Of a stretch of DNA of 32,926 bases, positions 16,369 to 25,055 are shown piece by piece. The translations under genes and the position numbers were made by a program. Source of the stretch: Rhizobium lentis (GTDB lineage: Bacteria > Pseudomonadota > Alphaproteobacteria > Rhizobiales > Rhizobiaceae); NCBI RefSeq assembly GCF_014200175.1, contig NZ_JACHBD010000028.1, positions 1 to 32,926 of the forward strand, in the 5' to 3' direction. The notes beneath the pieces are model-generated. The model was given only the letters and a program-made list of their open reading frames with translations. It did not search any database and was not told where the DNA came from. Within the stretch, counting starts at the first letter, position 1, and each line of letters begins with the position of its first letter.

Positions 16369-17271
16369 ATGGATAAGGATCAGCTCGATGGGCTCGTGGC
16401 GTTCGCGCTCGTCGCCGAGAAGCGCAATTTCACAGCGGCCGCCGAAGCGCTCAGGATCTCGCCACCTGCAATCAGCAAGATGATCCGGCAGTTGGAGAGG
16501 CGCCTGGGCGTCACCCTGCTCACCAGAACGACGCGAGCGACAAGCCTTACCGAGGCGGGCGAGAAGTTTCTTCAACAGGCAGGACCGGCGCTGGACGCGA
16601 TCCTGTCTGCGATGACTGACGCGGGAAGCGTGGCCGACAAGCCAGCAGGGCGCCTCCGTTTAAATGTTCCGCAGACCGTCTATCCGAATTTCCTCAAGCC
16701 CGTCGTCGCGAGCTTCTTGGAGCAATATCCCGACGTGACGGTGGAGATCTTCTTCGAAAACGCTGCGACCAACATTTTCGAGCGCGGGTTCGATGCGGGG
16801 ATCCGGGTGTCGGACATTCTTGCGAAAGACGTCGTGGCGCTCAAGCTCTTCGGCCCGGTTCGCTGGGTTGTTGCAGGTGCGCCATCATACTTTGCACAGC
16901 ATGGGCGTCCCAAGCATCCCAAAGACCTTTTGGCGCATCCGTGCGTTTGCGCAGGAGCTGGCAGCCGCGTTTATGACCGTTGGGAATTCGAGAGCAACGG
17001 GAAAGAGTTCGAGGTCCAGGTGAAAGGCCCGCTGATCCTGAATGACGTGCTCTTGGCCATCGAGGCGGCTGTTGACGGAATGGGATTGGTCTACAGCCCT
17101 GAAGAGGCGGTTCGCGACAAGCTGAAGAGCGGCAAGCTCGAAATCGTCCTCGACCGGTATACTGGAACCAGCTCTGGCGTTTATCTCTACTATCCGCAGC
17201 GTTCTCAGGTTCATCCAAAGCTGCGGGCATTCATTGAGCACGTCAAAGGTTTCAGCTTTTCCACCATATAG
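16369..17271 (+). CDS. LysR-family transcriptional regulator
   Basis: 300 residues, standard LysR length. The N-terminal winged HTH covers about residues 8-65 (FTAAAEALRISPPAISKMIR, then RLGVTLLTRTTRATSLTEAG). The effector domain starts near residue 90 with the LRLNVPQTVYPNFLKPVVA strand and ends with YYPQRSQVHPKLRAFIEH. The type resembles the DsdC/CrgA-like regulators that usually control adjacent dehydrogenases. Its divergent position to the reductase/SDR/DUF1330 run makes those genes the likely targets; the inducer is unknown. The start ATG at 16369 is followed by DKDQLDGLVAFALVAE, the normal first helix. Confidence 0.92.
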   Translation: MDKDQLDGLVAFALVAEKRNFTAAAEALRISPPAISKMIRQLERRLGVTLLTRTTRATSLTEAGEKFLQQAGPALDAILSAMTDAGSVADKPAGRLRLNVPQTVYPNFLKPVVASFLEQYPDVTVEIFFENAATNIFERGFDAGIRVSDILAKDVVALKLFGPVRWVVAGAPSYFAQHGRPKHPKDLLAHPCVCAGAGSRVYDRWEFESNGKEFEVQVKGPLILNDVLLAIEAAVDGMGLVYSPEEAVRDKLKSGKLEIVLDRYTGTSSGVYLYYPQRSQVHPKLRAFIEHVKGFSFSTI

Positions 17272-18416
17272 GATGGGCGCTTGACGGCAATGGTCGCAGG
17301 TTGGCGTCCCATCAAGGCGTTCCACCTGGAACCCTCGCCCGACTCATTTTTTCGGGACGGCTTTCGGCTTGGGTTGACACAGACGCCGTTTGACGTTCGA
17401 GCGTAGCGCATTGCGGAGATTTTTATCCGCGATCGAAAGGTCGAACTATTTCGGATCAAAGTAGTCACCGCACCACCGGATGGTTTCAGTATATTTGCCG
17501 CGGCGTAAGCCGCAGCTCGGCCGCCGCACGTATGATAGCGGCCTGCCTGGGGCCGCCCGCCATCGAGAATCCTGTTAAGCTCACGGGCTAACCTCCGTCG
17601 TAGTCTCCATGGAGAAACTCCTTGTCGCTCGTCCATGGAACGTCGATCACAGATCAGGCGAAAGCGGGCAATGTGGGGGAAGAACACCGGTTACGGTTCT
17701 CTGTCGAGCCCCGGAACACTTCCGTGAGCATGGCGCGCGCTGCATCGAGTGCCCGGATTTTTTCGAACCCGACGACGGTTCGTGATGGTGATGGGTTCCG
17801 TCGGCTAAACCGAGCCGGCAACCGGACGCCAGAATTTCCTGAGGTGGGCGATTTCGAAGGCCGCGTCGCGCCGCTGTCAGCAGAGTTGCAGGAATTGGAC
17901 TTCCGCACCGACTTCTATGCGATGCAGAGTTTCCGGTCGGGAGAGTGTCAAATTGTTTTTGCCTAGCCCGCTGGTTCTCACGATGATGCCGGAGGCCGGT
18001 TATCAGCGACTGCGGGCAGGTGCACTCCCGCAAAGCTCGCCCTTCCAGTTCGATCGCGAACCCAGTCAGGTTATCGAATTGTCGATCGGAGGCGATCTGG
18101 ATGGAATCAGGTCGTCGGGCAGGACAGGGCCAATTTTCTAACTTTTTTGGCTGCTGCGATACACATGATTTCCTTAGGGTATCGTTTCGACCCTTACCGG
18201 AACCCACCCCTGGCTCCATACCACGACCGGCAGATCGACATCCTCGATCGGAAGGCTTGAGCTGACTGGCTCGATCTAACGATTAGGCGAAACCGCTGAT
18301 CAAGCCGCTTCTAGCGGGAACGCGGACCGAGAGCACGGCGTTAACTGATCCCGTCTGCAAAATGGCTTGGAAGTGGCCAGCGGTAAAGCCGACCTTTTTG
18401 GCGATTACCGACATGG
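17272..18416. other. decayed DNA, no supported gene
   Basis: More than 1.1 kb without a convincing gene. Frames on both strands stay open for 70-190 codons, but peptides are Arg/Ser/Pro rich and lack motifs. One plus-strand patch around 17420-17480 (RIAEIFIRDRKVELFRIKVV) reads like protein, as does a minus-strand patch near 18060-18100 (IQIASDRQFDNLTGFAIELE). Neither extends into a gene. The region probably holds several old fragments. Confidence 0.5.
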
Positions 18417-18780
18417 CTATATCCGATAGAACCGCGCAGCGTTGTCGTGGAACAGCGCAATGCGTTCGTCTGGAGAATAGTTGGCGGTGATGATTTTGAA
18501 CGCGTCCATGATCTCGTCGTAGCTGCCGAACAGTTTGTCCACCGGGAAGTTCGAAGCGAACATACACCTCTCGACGCCAAAATGCTGCAATCGCCTCCTC
18601 CACATACGGTCTGATGCTTGAGACGGACCAGGTCAAGTCTCCCATGCCCAGGCCGGAGATCTTACATGCAACATTTGGCGCCTGCGCAAGCATGCGCATT
18701 CCATTTCGCCACGCCTCGAAATGGCTCGGGCCATCGACTTGCATGCCCGTATCCGAAGCCGTAGTGGCGGCATCTCCCGA
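18417..18780 (-). pseudogene. amidohydrolase (COG3618 type), C-terminal remnant, frameshifted
   Basis: The minus strand encodes DTGMQVDGPSHFEAWRNGMR, then NVACKISGLGMGDLTW and SSIRPYVEEAI in one frame. It continues after a shift near 18590 as FGVERCMFASNFPVDKLFGS and DERIALFHDNAARFYRI with a stop at 18417. This is the C-terminal part of amidohydrolase-2 metal-dependent hydrolases: FASNFPVD carries the conserved Asp, and NAARFYR is the family's last helix. About 110-120 of roughly 300 residues remain. The N-terminal side is cut where the ligase fragment begins. Confidence 0.8.
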
Positions 18781-18993
18781 ACAATAGGTGCTCGCAGGCT
18801 GACGCGAACAGCTCGTCACCATCGGCTTCGATCGCCTCGGAAAGCCTTATGGCGCCGACACGTCCCCGGGGATGATGCTCTCAAGCATTTGCCGCCGCTC
18901 GGAGAACGCCATTCGCCGGAGATCATGCCCGTCGAGGTACATGATGTCGAAGGCGAAGAATTTCGCTTCATCGACGTTCGTGGTATTGTTTTT
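18781..18993 (-). pseudogene. ATP-dependent DNA ligase (LigD-type) internal fragment
   Basis: The minus strand reads DEAKFFAFDIMYLDGHDLRR, MAFSERRQMLESIIPG, then after a one-base shift at about 18850 IRLSEAIEADGDELFASACE. This corresponds to the adenylation domain of ATP-dependent ligases: the FDIMYLDGxDLR core strand, the ERR...L helix and the SEAIEADGDELF segment that precedes the conserved EGIVAK motif. The motif is missing because the sequence switches into the amidohydrolase remnant. The upstream edge is about 18993, roughly 25 bases before the cyclase start. It is the only trace of the ligase partner of the ku genes in this window. Confidence 0.75.
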
Positions 18994-19019
18994 AGAACGG
19001 TACAGCGGAATGAACGTCG

Positions 19020-22000
19020 ATGCAGACGATTGAGGATTGGCTACGTCAACTCGGTCTCGGCAAGTACGCTAAGGCCTTCGTCGAGAACGACGTCGATCTT
19101 CGAGCGCTCCCTCATATCGCGGAATCCGACCTCCAGGAACTGGGCGTCTCTCTTGGCCACCGGAAGATTATTCTAGCTGCTATCAACGGACTCTCGCAGC
19201 CACGTCCGGCTGACCAGCCCGCTGCTTCATCCGCTTCCGACACCACGCCCGAAGGTGCGGCTGACCGGCGACTGCTCAGCGTACTATTCTGCGATCTGGT
19301 CGGATCAACAGCGCTGTCAGCACAGCTCGATCCTGAAGACATGCACGAGTTGATCCGTCGTTACCAGGATAGCGTTGCCAGCGCAGTTACGCGGTTCGGA
19401 GGCTACGTCGCCAAGTATCTCGGAGATGGCGTGCTTGCCTATTTCGGATGGCCTATGGCTTACGAGGACCATGCCGAGCGCTCAATCCGGGCCGGCCTCG
19501 AAGCGATGGCCGCCGTCGACGCCCTGCAGTTAGCGAACTCGCAGCAATTGAAGGCTCGCATCGGCATCGCATCTGGGCACGTGGTCGTTGGCAACACCGA
19601 CGGCAGCGCGAAGGAGCGTGCATCGATCGCGGGAGACACTCCGAACCTGGCAGCACGCCTGCAGGGCGCCGCTGCCCCAGGCCAGATCGTGGTCTCGGAC
19701 AGCACCCGCCGCCTCGCCGGACAGTCGTTCGAGATCGAAAGCCTCGGCGAGCGGGACCTCAAAGGCTTTGCCTCGCCCATTGCGCTGTTCGAAGTCCGCG
19801 GTCCGCGGGAGGTAGATAGCCGCTTCGAAGCCGCGCATGCCAGCGGGCTTTCGAAATTTGTCGGCCGCGTTAGCGAGATTGGCCTGCTGCTCGAACGGTG
19901 GGAGTTGGCGAAGGCGGGCCAAGGCCAGGCGATCTTTCTGTCGGGGGAGGCTGGCATCGGGAAATCGCGCCTTGTCGAAGCACTTGAAGAGCATCTGCAA
20001 GGCACGCAGCATGAACTCATCCGACTACAGTGTTCACCCTATCACGCCACCTCCGCCTTCTACCCCATTGTCGAGCGACTGAGCCGGGTCGCTTCGTTTG
20101 ACCCGGCAGATGACCGGAACACGCGTGTCGAAAAGTTTCGTGCTCTAGTTCGCCGCTATGGCGAAAGTCCCTCCGAAGTTGGCGCGATCTATGCCGAGCT
20201 GCTTTCGCTCGACCTGGGCGACGAGTTCAGACCGCCGGATCTCTCCGCCCACGAGCGCAAGGAACTTCTCGTCCGGACGTTGGCCAATCGGTTGCTGCTT
20301 GCGGCCAGGATCGCACCGGTGCTCATGGTTCTCGAAGACGCTCATTGGATGGACCCGTCCACCAGCGAGGTGCTGAGAGAACTCGTGGGCCGGCTTCATG
20401 GCACCGCCGTCCTTGTCGTCGTGACCCACCGGCCGGAATGGAAGGCGGATTGGGCATCAGGACTGGCGCAGGCGACGACTCTCTCCATCGGGCGCCTGAC
20501 CAGGCCGCAAATGCGCGAGCTTATCGCATCGATGGCATCCGACATTCCTGAACAGCTTGCCGAAATGATTGCGGAGCGAACGGACGGGGTGCCGCTGTTC
20601 GTCGAGGAGCTCACACGCTCCATTATGGAGAGCGGAAAGTGGTCGCCGCTTAACATGGAGATCCCGGACAGCCTTCAGGGCTCCCTTATGACGCGCCTCG
20701 ACCGTCTGCCGAAAACGGCCAAGGAGATTGCGCAAATTGCGGCCGTGATAGGCAGGGAATTCGATCGCGGCCTTCTTTCAAAGATCGCAGGCGTCGACGA
20801 TCGAACGCTCGAGAAGGCGCTGAACCAGCTTGAGTCCAATCAGATCGTCGTCGAAGGCGGAGGCTTGCATGACACTCTCGTTTTTCGCCACGCGCTCACC
20901 CAGGATGCGGCCTACCAATCGCTCCTCAACCGGCGCCGTCGACATTTCCACAATGAGATCGCCAGGGTTCTGATCGACCAACATGACGACGTCGCTGCCA
21001 CGCAGCCCGAGCTCATCGCCCAGCACTACGAGAAAGCGCAACGGATTGAGCTAGCGCTTCCCTTCTGGATGAAGGCCGGAGAACGCGCCCTTGCGCGATC
21101 AGCCAATTACGAGGCCGTAGACCTTTTCCAGAACGCCTTGGCCATCGCAGAGCAATTGCCAAAACAACCTGATCGGCAAATGGACCTGCTCGCCGCGATT
21201 CTAAAACTCGGCGATGCCCTATTCGCGGCTGGCCGGATGACGGATGCGCTGGCAAAATACAGGTTAGCCGCCCCGTTGGCACGCAAAGCGGCCGACACGC
21301 AAGCCTTTGTCCGCGCAGTCGTCGGTCTTGATGGCTCCAAGTTCCTCTCTTCCAACTCCCTTGCCGAGACGGTGCCGCTTCTCGAGGAAGCCCTCGCGAT
21401 GGTTGAACCAGCGGATGAAAGGTCAAGGTGCCAGCTCCTCAGCCGCCTTGCGCGGGGCTACACCTACCTGAGCGACAGTAAGAACGCCGCAAAATACCTT
21501 GTAGAGGGGATCGAACTAGCCCGACGGGTCGGGGACAAAACTGCGTTAGTGGAGCTCTCTACTCTGCCATTCCTGACGCCGGCACCTATCAAGTCCGTCA
21601 GGGAGAGAAACGACCGGCTCGCTCGCTTAGATGAAATAAGACACATCGCGGAGGAGATCGACGACGACGACGTGCAAAGCCGTGCGCTTTCTGTCGAGGC
21701 GTATGTCTCCACGGAACTCGGCGATCGCGCCCGAGCCGATCGGGCGGTTGACGCACTGGACGAACTTGGTACCAAGCGGCAGCATCTCAACGTCCAATTC
21801 TACGCACGCATCGCAAGAGCGATGATGGCCATCCTCGACGGAAGGTTCACCGCAGCAGAGGAGCTTGCTGAAGAGGCTTTGAAGCTGGGTATGCGTACCC
21901 TTGGCGCGGCGCCAGAGGGCGTCTACGGAATGCAGATGTTCGCGATCCGACGCGAGCAGAGCCGCCTCTCGGAGGTCGCACCGGTCATGAAACTGTTGAT

Positions 22001-22547
22001 CGAGGAGGACCCGGAGGAAACGACGTGGTTGCCGGGTTTTGCATTGGTCGCCTTTGACCTCGGATATCGGGAAGCGGCCCAGCGGCGGCTGCGCGAGCTC
22101 GCCCGCACGCGCTTCGCACTTCCAATAGACGGAAAACGAAGCGCGTCTCTCTCGTTCCTGACGGAAGTCGCCGCCGGGCTCGGCGACGCAGATGCTGCCC
22201 AGACCCTCTATAAGCTAATGCTCGACTACAAGGAGATGACCGTCACAATAGGTATGGCGACCGTTTGCTTCGGCGCGGCAAGCCGATATCTGGGAGTGTT
22301 GGCCGCCGCGCTGGGTGAATTCAATAGAGCGCCGGAGCACTTCGAGCACGCGCTCGAGATGAACTCGGCGATCGGCGCACGGCCATGGCTCGCGCACACA
22401 CAGGCAGATTATGCGGGCTTTCTAATGAAAGTGGGTAGCCCGGCCGCGATAAAGAGAGCAATGTCGCTATTCGAGGATGCCCGGTCAACCGCGGCGGAAC
22501 TGGGAATGGTCCGGCTGCAACAGCGACTGAAGCCAACGATTCATTAG
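19020..22547 (+). CDS. SAM/class III nucleotide cyclase/AAA ATPase/TPR protein
   Basis: 1175 residues. A SAM domain (1-60; WLRQLGLGKYAKAFVENDVD) is followed by a class III cyclase domain (about 84-260) with both metal aspartates, Asp92 (FCDLVGST) and Asp136 (YLGDGVLAYFG), and the transition-state pair Asn209/Arg213 (GDTPNLAARLQ). An AAA_16-type ATPase follows with Walker A GEAGIGKS (309-316) and Walker B LMVLED (435-440). The C-terminal half (about 650-1170) is alpha-helical TPR-like. This architecture is common in rhizobia, where many paralogues exist; real cyclase activity needs testing. An in-frame TGA lies three codons before the ATG, fixing the start. The ribosome-binding site is weak, and only about 25 bases separate it from the ligase fragment. 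Confidence 0.93.
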   Translation: MQTIEDWLRQLGLGKYAKAFVENDVDLRALPHIAESDLQELGVSLGHRKIILAAINGLSQPRPADQPAASSASDTTPEGAADRRLLSVLFCDLVGSTALSAQLDPEDMHELIRRYQDSVASAVTRFGGYVAKYLGDGVLAYFGWPMAYEDHAERSIRAGLEAMAAVDALQLANSQQLKARIGIASGHVVVGNTDGSAKERASIAGDTPNLAARLQGAAAPGQIVVSDSTRRLAGQSFEIESLGERDLKGFASPIALFEVRGPREVDSRFEAAHASGLSKFVGRVSEIGLLLERWELAKAGQGQAIFLSGEAGIGKSRLVEALEEHLQGTQHELIRLQCSPYHATSAFYPIVERLSRVASFDPADDRNTRVEKFRALVRRYGESPSEVGAIYAELLSLDLGDEFRPPDLSAHERKELLVRTLANRLLLAARIAPVLMVLEDAHWMDPSTSEVLRELVGRLHGTAVLVVVTHRPEWKADWASGLAQATTLSIGRLTRPQMRELIASMASDIPEQLAEMIAERTDGVPLFVEELTRSIMESGKWSPLNMEIPDSLQGSLMTRLDRLPKTAKEIAQIAAVIGREFDRGLLSKIAGVDDRTLEKALNQLESNQIVVEGGGLHDTLVFRHALTQDAAYQSLLNRRRRHFHNEIARVLIDQHDDVAATQPELIAQHYEKAQRIELALPFWMKAGERALARSANYEAVDLFQNALAIAEQLPKQPDRQMDLLAAILKLGDALFAAGRMTDALAKYRLAAPLARKAADTQAFVRAVVGLDGSKFLSSNSLAETVPLLEEALAMVEPADERSRCQLLSRLARGYTYLSDSKNAAKYLVEGIELARRVGDKTALVELSTLPFLTPAPIKSVRERNDRLARLDEIRHIAEEIDDDDVQSRALSVEAYVSTELGDRARADRAVDALDELGTKRQHLNVQFYARIARAMMAILDGRFTAAEELAEEALKLGMRTLGAAPEGVYGMQMFAIRREQSRLSEVAPVMKLLIEEDPEETTWLPGFALVAFDLGYREAAQRRLRELARTRFALPIDGKRSASLSFLTEVAAGLGDADAAQTLYKLMLDYKEMTVTIGMATVCFGAASRYLGVLAAALGEFNRAPEHFEHALEMNSAIGARPWLAHTQADYAGFLMKVGSPAAIKRAMSLFEDARSTAAELGMVRLQQRLKPTIH

Positions 22548-22588
22548 GACCAGTATTTCGCTGCTTTTAGTGGGAAGAAGGTCTTGTC

Positions 22589-22849
22589 ATGCCACGCTAC
22601 ATCATTGAAAGAAACTTCGCAGAGCAACTCAATTTGTCGAAAGAGGGGGTGGAGCAAGTCAATCTGATCAACGACCAGGAAGGTGTGAAGTGGATTTTTT
22701 CCTTCCTCAGCGCGGACAGGAAGAAGACTTACTGCCTTTACGAGGCGCCCAATGCTGAAGCCATTCTTGCGGCAGCCCGGAGGAACCATGTTCCCGCAGA
22801 TGTGATCATCGAGGTCAGCGAGGAGATCGGACCCAATATGTTTGCGTAG
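22589..22849 (+). CDS. DUF4242 (SCO4226-like) small protein
   Basis: 86 residues starting MPRYIIERNFAEQLNLSKEG, with KWIFSFLSADRKKTYCLYEA in the middle and PNAEAILAAARRNHVPADVI near the end, matching DUF4242. A Streptomyces member (SCO4226) binds nickel; whether this one does is unknown. It starts 41 bases after the cyclase stop on the same strand with GAAGAAGG upstream, so co-transcription is likely. Confidence 0.85.
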   Translation: MPRYIIERNFAEQLNLSKEGVEQVNLINDQEGVKWIFSFLSADRKKTYCLYEAPNAEAILAAARRNHVPADVIIEVSEEIGPNMFA

Positions 22850-22915
22850 CGCAATCAGGGTCAATCTCGACGTCCGGCGTGGGGAGTTCCTGACCTTCCC
22901 TCAGCCGATATTCTG
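22850..22915. other. spacer before ParE fragment
   Basis: Short gap. The missing N-terminal part of the ParE-like toxin cannot be recognised here. Confidence 0.3.
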
Positions 22916-23116
22916 GTGGCGAACGGATCGTTGCTGCCGTTCGTCGGTTTAGATTTTCCCGCGAGCGGTCGTGTTGGTAGAATTGCTGGCACCCGCGAAC
23001 TGGTAATTAACGGCACGTCGTACGTTGGGGCGTATGCAATCATCGAAAGAGCGGTCCGTATTCTTCGCATCCTCCATGGTGCGCAGGAATGGCCAGACAC
23101 TTTGCCAACGACCTAG
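22916..23116 (+). pseudogene. ParE/RelE-type toxin, C-terminal fragment
   Basis: The frame (first possible start a GTG at 22916) encodes FPASGRVGRIAGTRELVING and VGAYAIIERAVRILRILHGA, then QEWP. This is the C-terminal half of ParE toxins: the RxxxGTRELV strand and the VRILRILHGAQxWP ending. About 45-50 N-terminal residues are missing and no antitoxin is adjacent, so it is a relic. Confidence 0.7.
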
Positions 23117-23318
23117 GCTTTGTTCTCGATGCCGAGAGTCAACGGGTCGGTGGTTCGAACTGGTTCAAGGCGGTAAGTCTTTGTGCGATCGCCACGACAG
23201 GCTCGTAGCTTCAGATCGCGTCAAGCAATGCTATTGACCGTTCGCCGGCTCGGGCCGCGACCAATGCCATCGGACCATAGGTTCTAAGATTCTTCCGGCA
23301 GCCATTTTCTTTGCCAGT

Positions 23319-23500
23319 TCACCTATCAGCGAACGCAATTACCCGTGGGGGGATGGTGGCGGTAGCGAACAGCCAAGCCTCCTCCACTGGAACCGCACCG
23401 AGATCGACGGGCGTTGGAAATAACTCAGGCGCGGATCCGGGTCGAGGCTCCGGCAGATCAGCCTCGGCAGCGTTGCACAATAGTACGTGACGGCGAGCAG
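23319..23500 (-). pseudogene. possible LysR-type regulator C-terminal remnant
   Basis: The minus strand contains LFPTPVDLGAVPVEEAWLFA and TIPPRVIAFADR, with LICRSLDP in another frame before it and LIGELAKKMAAGR in a third frame after it. Strung together these resemble the last strand and helix of a LysR effector domain. Two frame changes are needed. The match is weak and the assignment tentative. The rest of 23117-23691 shows no gene. Confidence 0.3.
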
Positions 23501-23691
23501 TGCATCGGCGCAACTTAGGCATGCAGCGCGGGAAGGATTTGCTAGCACAGCAGGGCGATCGGAATGTCCCGGGGGCAAATATGTCGCACGTAACTTGCTA
23601 GTTGCATGTGCGCGCGCGAGGATTCGAGAAGACGGAACAATTCGAAGCGGTAAACGTAGGAGCTACCGACTGAATATTAGGGAGGCTGGTC

Positions 23692-24555
23692 GTGTTCAGC
23701 GGAATGGCACTCGATTATGTCGACGTGGGAGAGGGCACTTTGCGTGTCCGCCATGGCGGCTACGGCCCGCCCTTGCTGCTGCTTCATGGCCATCCGCGAA
23801 CACATATGACCTGGGGCCATGTCGCGGATCTCATGACCCCACGCTTCACGGTCATCTGTCCGGATCTCAGGGGATTTGGACAGTCCTTCCAACCCATCGA
23901 TAGCGAAGACAGCCGCCATTCTTCAAAACGAGCCAAGGCGCTTGACTGTGTAGAACTGATGCGCGCACTCGGGTATCGGAAATTTGGCGTGGCGGGACAT
24001 GACCGAGGGAGCTACGTGGCTTACCGTCTTGCCATGGATTATCCCGAGATCGTCACCAAGGTCGCCGTCATCGACAGCATTCCGATCATTGAGCATCTCG
24101 AGCGGATCGATTGGCAATTCGCGCGCGACTGGTTCCACTGGTTCTTCTTCGCACAGTCGGAAAAGCCGGAACGGGCGATCAATGTCGATCCCAAGGCATG
24201 GTATAAGACCATACGGCCGGACCTCATGGGCGAGGAAGCCTATGCGGACCTGATGACCGCGATCCACAGCCCGGCAGTCGTTCATGGGATGATCGAGGAC
24301 TACCGGGCGGGTTTGACTGTCGATAGGAAAGACGAACTGCAGGACCGGGCTGACGGAAGGCGGATCTCGTGTCCTCTGCTCTGTCTTTGGTCGACACGTG
24401 ACGATCTCGAATATTTCTTTGGCGACCCGCGAGAAATTTGGCGGTTGTGGGCGACGAATGTCACTGGTCACGGCATCGATAGTGGCCACCATGTCGCTGA
24501 AGAGAATCCCGCCGATCTGGCGAATTCGCTACAGCTTTTTTTCGGCGATGGTTGA
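23692..24555 (+). CDS. alpha/beta hydrolase, haloacetate dehalogenase-like
   Basis: 287 residues of an alpha/beta hydrolase. HGHPRTHMTWGHV (32-44) is the oxyanion block. The nucleophile elbow GHDRGS has Asp104 instead of Ser, as in dehalogenases and epoxide hydrolases. Asp128 and His266 (SGHHVAEE) complete the triad. HW at 149-150 and Tyr204 match halide-binding residues of fluoroacetate dehalogenase, as does Arg105. The second substrate-carboxylate Arg of that enzyme (D+4) is Tyr108 here, so fluoroacetate activity is not assured. The GTG at 23692 is preferred over the ATG at 23704 because AGGGAGG lies six bases before it. No signal peptide is visible. It is isolated from other catabolic genes. 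Confidence 0.88.
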   Translation: MFSGMALDYVDVGEGTLRVRHGGYGPPLLLLHGHPRTHMTWGHVADLMTPRFTVICPDLRGFGQSFQPIDSEDSRHSSKRAKALDCVELMRALGYRKFGVAGHDRGSYVAYRLAMDYPEIVTKVAVIDSIPIIEHLERIDWQFARDWFHWFFFAQSEKPERAINVDPKAWYKTIRPDLMGEEAYADLMTAIHSPAVVHGMIEDYRAGLTVDRKDELQDRADGRRISCPLLCLWSTRDDLEYFFGDPREIWRLWATNVTGHGIDSGHHVAEENPADLANSLQLFFGDG

Positions 24556-24763
24556 GCCGTTGGCGGCGCCAGGTAGCGCTAAGGCGCGGAAGGAGATATG
24601 CGAAGGCGCACGACCGATCGATGACGGCTTTCAGCCGCCTGATAATACAGGCAGAAAACAGGATGCGAGCCACGCGTATTTCCGCGCATTTGCGGGGCGG
24701 CAACCCGTTTCTTCACGGGAGATATCGGGGCCGCTTGCGGTCAGCACGGAAACAGAGGATCAG

Positions 24764-24935
24764 ATGGCTGACGAACACACGGAAAATGATTGGCTACCTT
24801 GAGGCAGCCATTCACGCGCAGACGACAATCCAGGTCCATCTTCTCATGCGCCTGGTGAGGAATGGCATTCTCTCTAGCCAGGACTCCAAGGACTGCTCGA
24901 CGACGCGAGCGCGGTATGACAATGCCTGCCAACGA
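24764..24935 (+). pseudogene. small hypothetical gene, frameshifted, partly duplicated at 32.2 kb
   Basis: An ATG at 24764 with AGAGGA five bases upstream starts MADEHTENDWL and then meets a TGA. In the next frame the sequence continues YLEAAIHAQTTIQVHLLMRL, VRNGILSSQDSKD and, with another shift, LLDDASA and YDNACQ. The pieces read like a 60-70-residue helical protein of unknown function. From 24797 the DNA is repeated at 32208. Confidence 0.4.
24797..24932 (+). repeat. 136-bp repeat, copy 1
   Basis: Nearly identical to 32208-32344 in the same orientation, beginning CCTTGAGGCAGCC and ending GACAATGCCTGCCAA. The visible difference is around 24905 (GACGCGAGCGCGG here, GACGCTAACCGCGG in the other copy). 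Confidence 0.9.
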
Positions 24936-25055
24936 GCGTCTTCCGCTCGATTACAAGCTCACTTTTGCATGGCTCCAGCTCAAGGAGCCCCGATCTCTAA
25001 GAGCTCAAACGGGGCGACGAATAGTCGTTCAGCTAGCCGCAAAGCCGACCATTCG

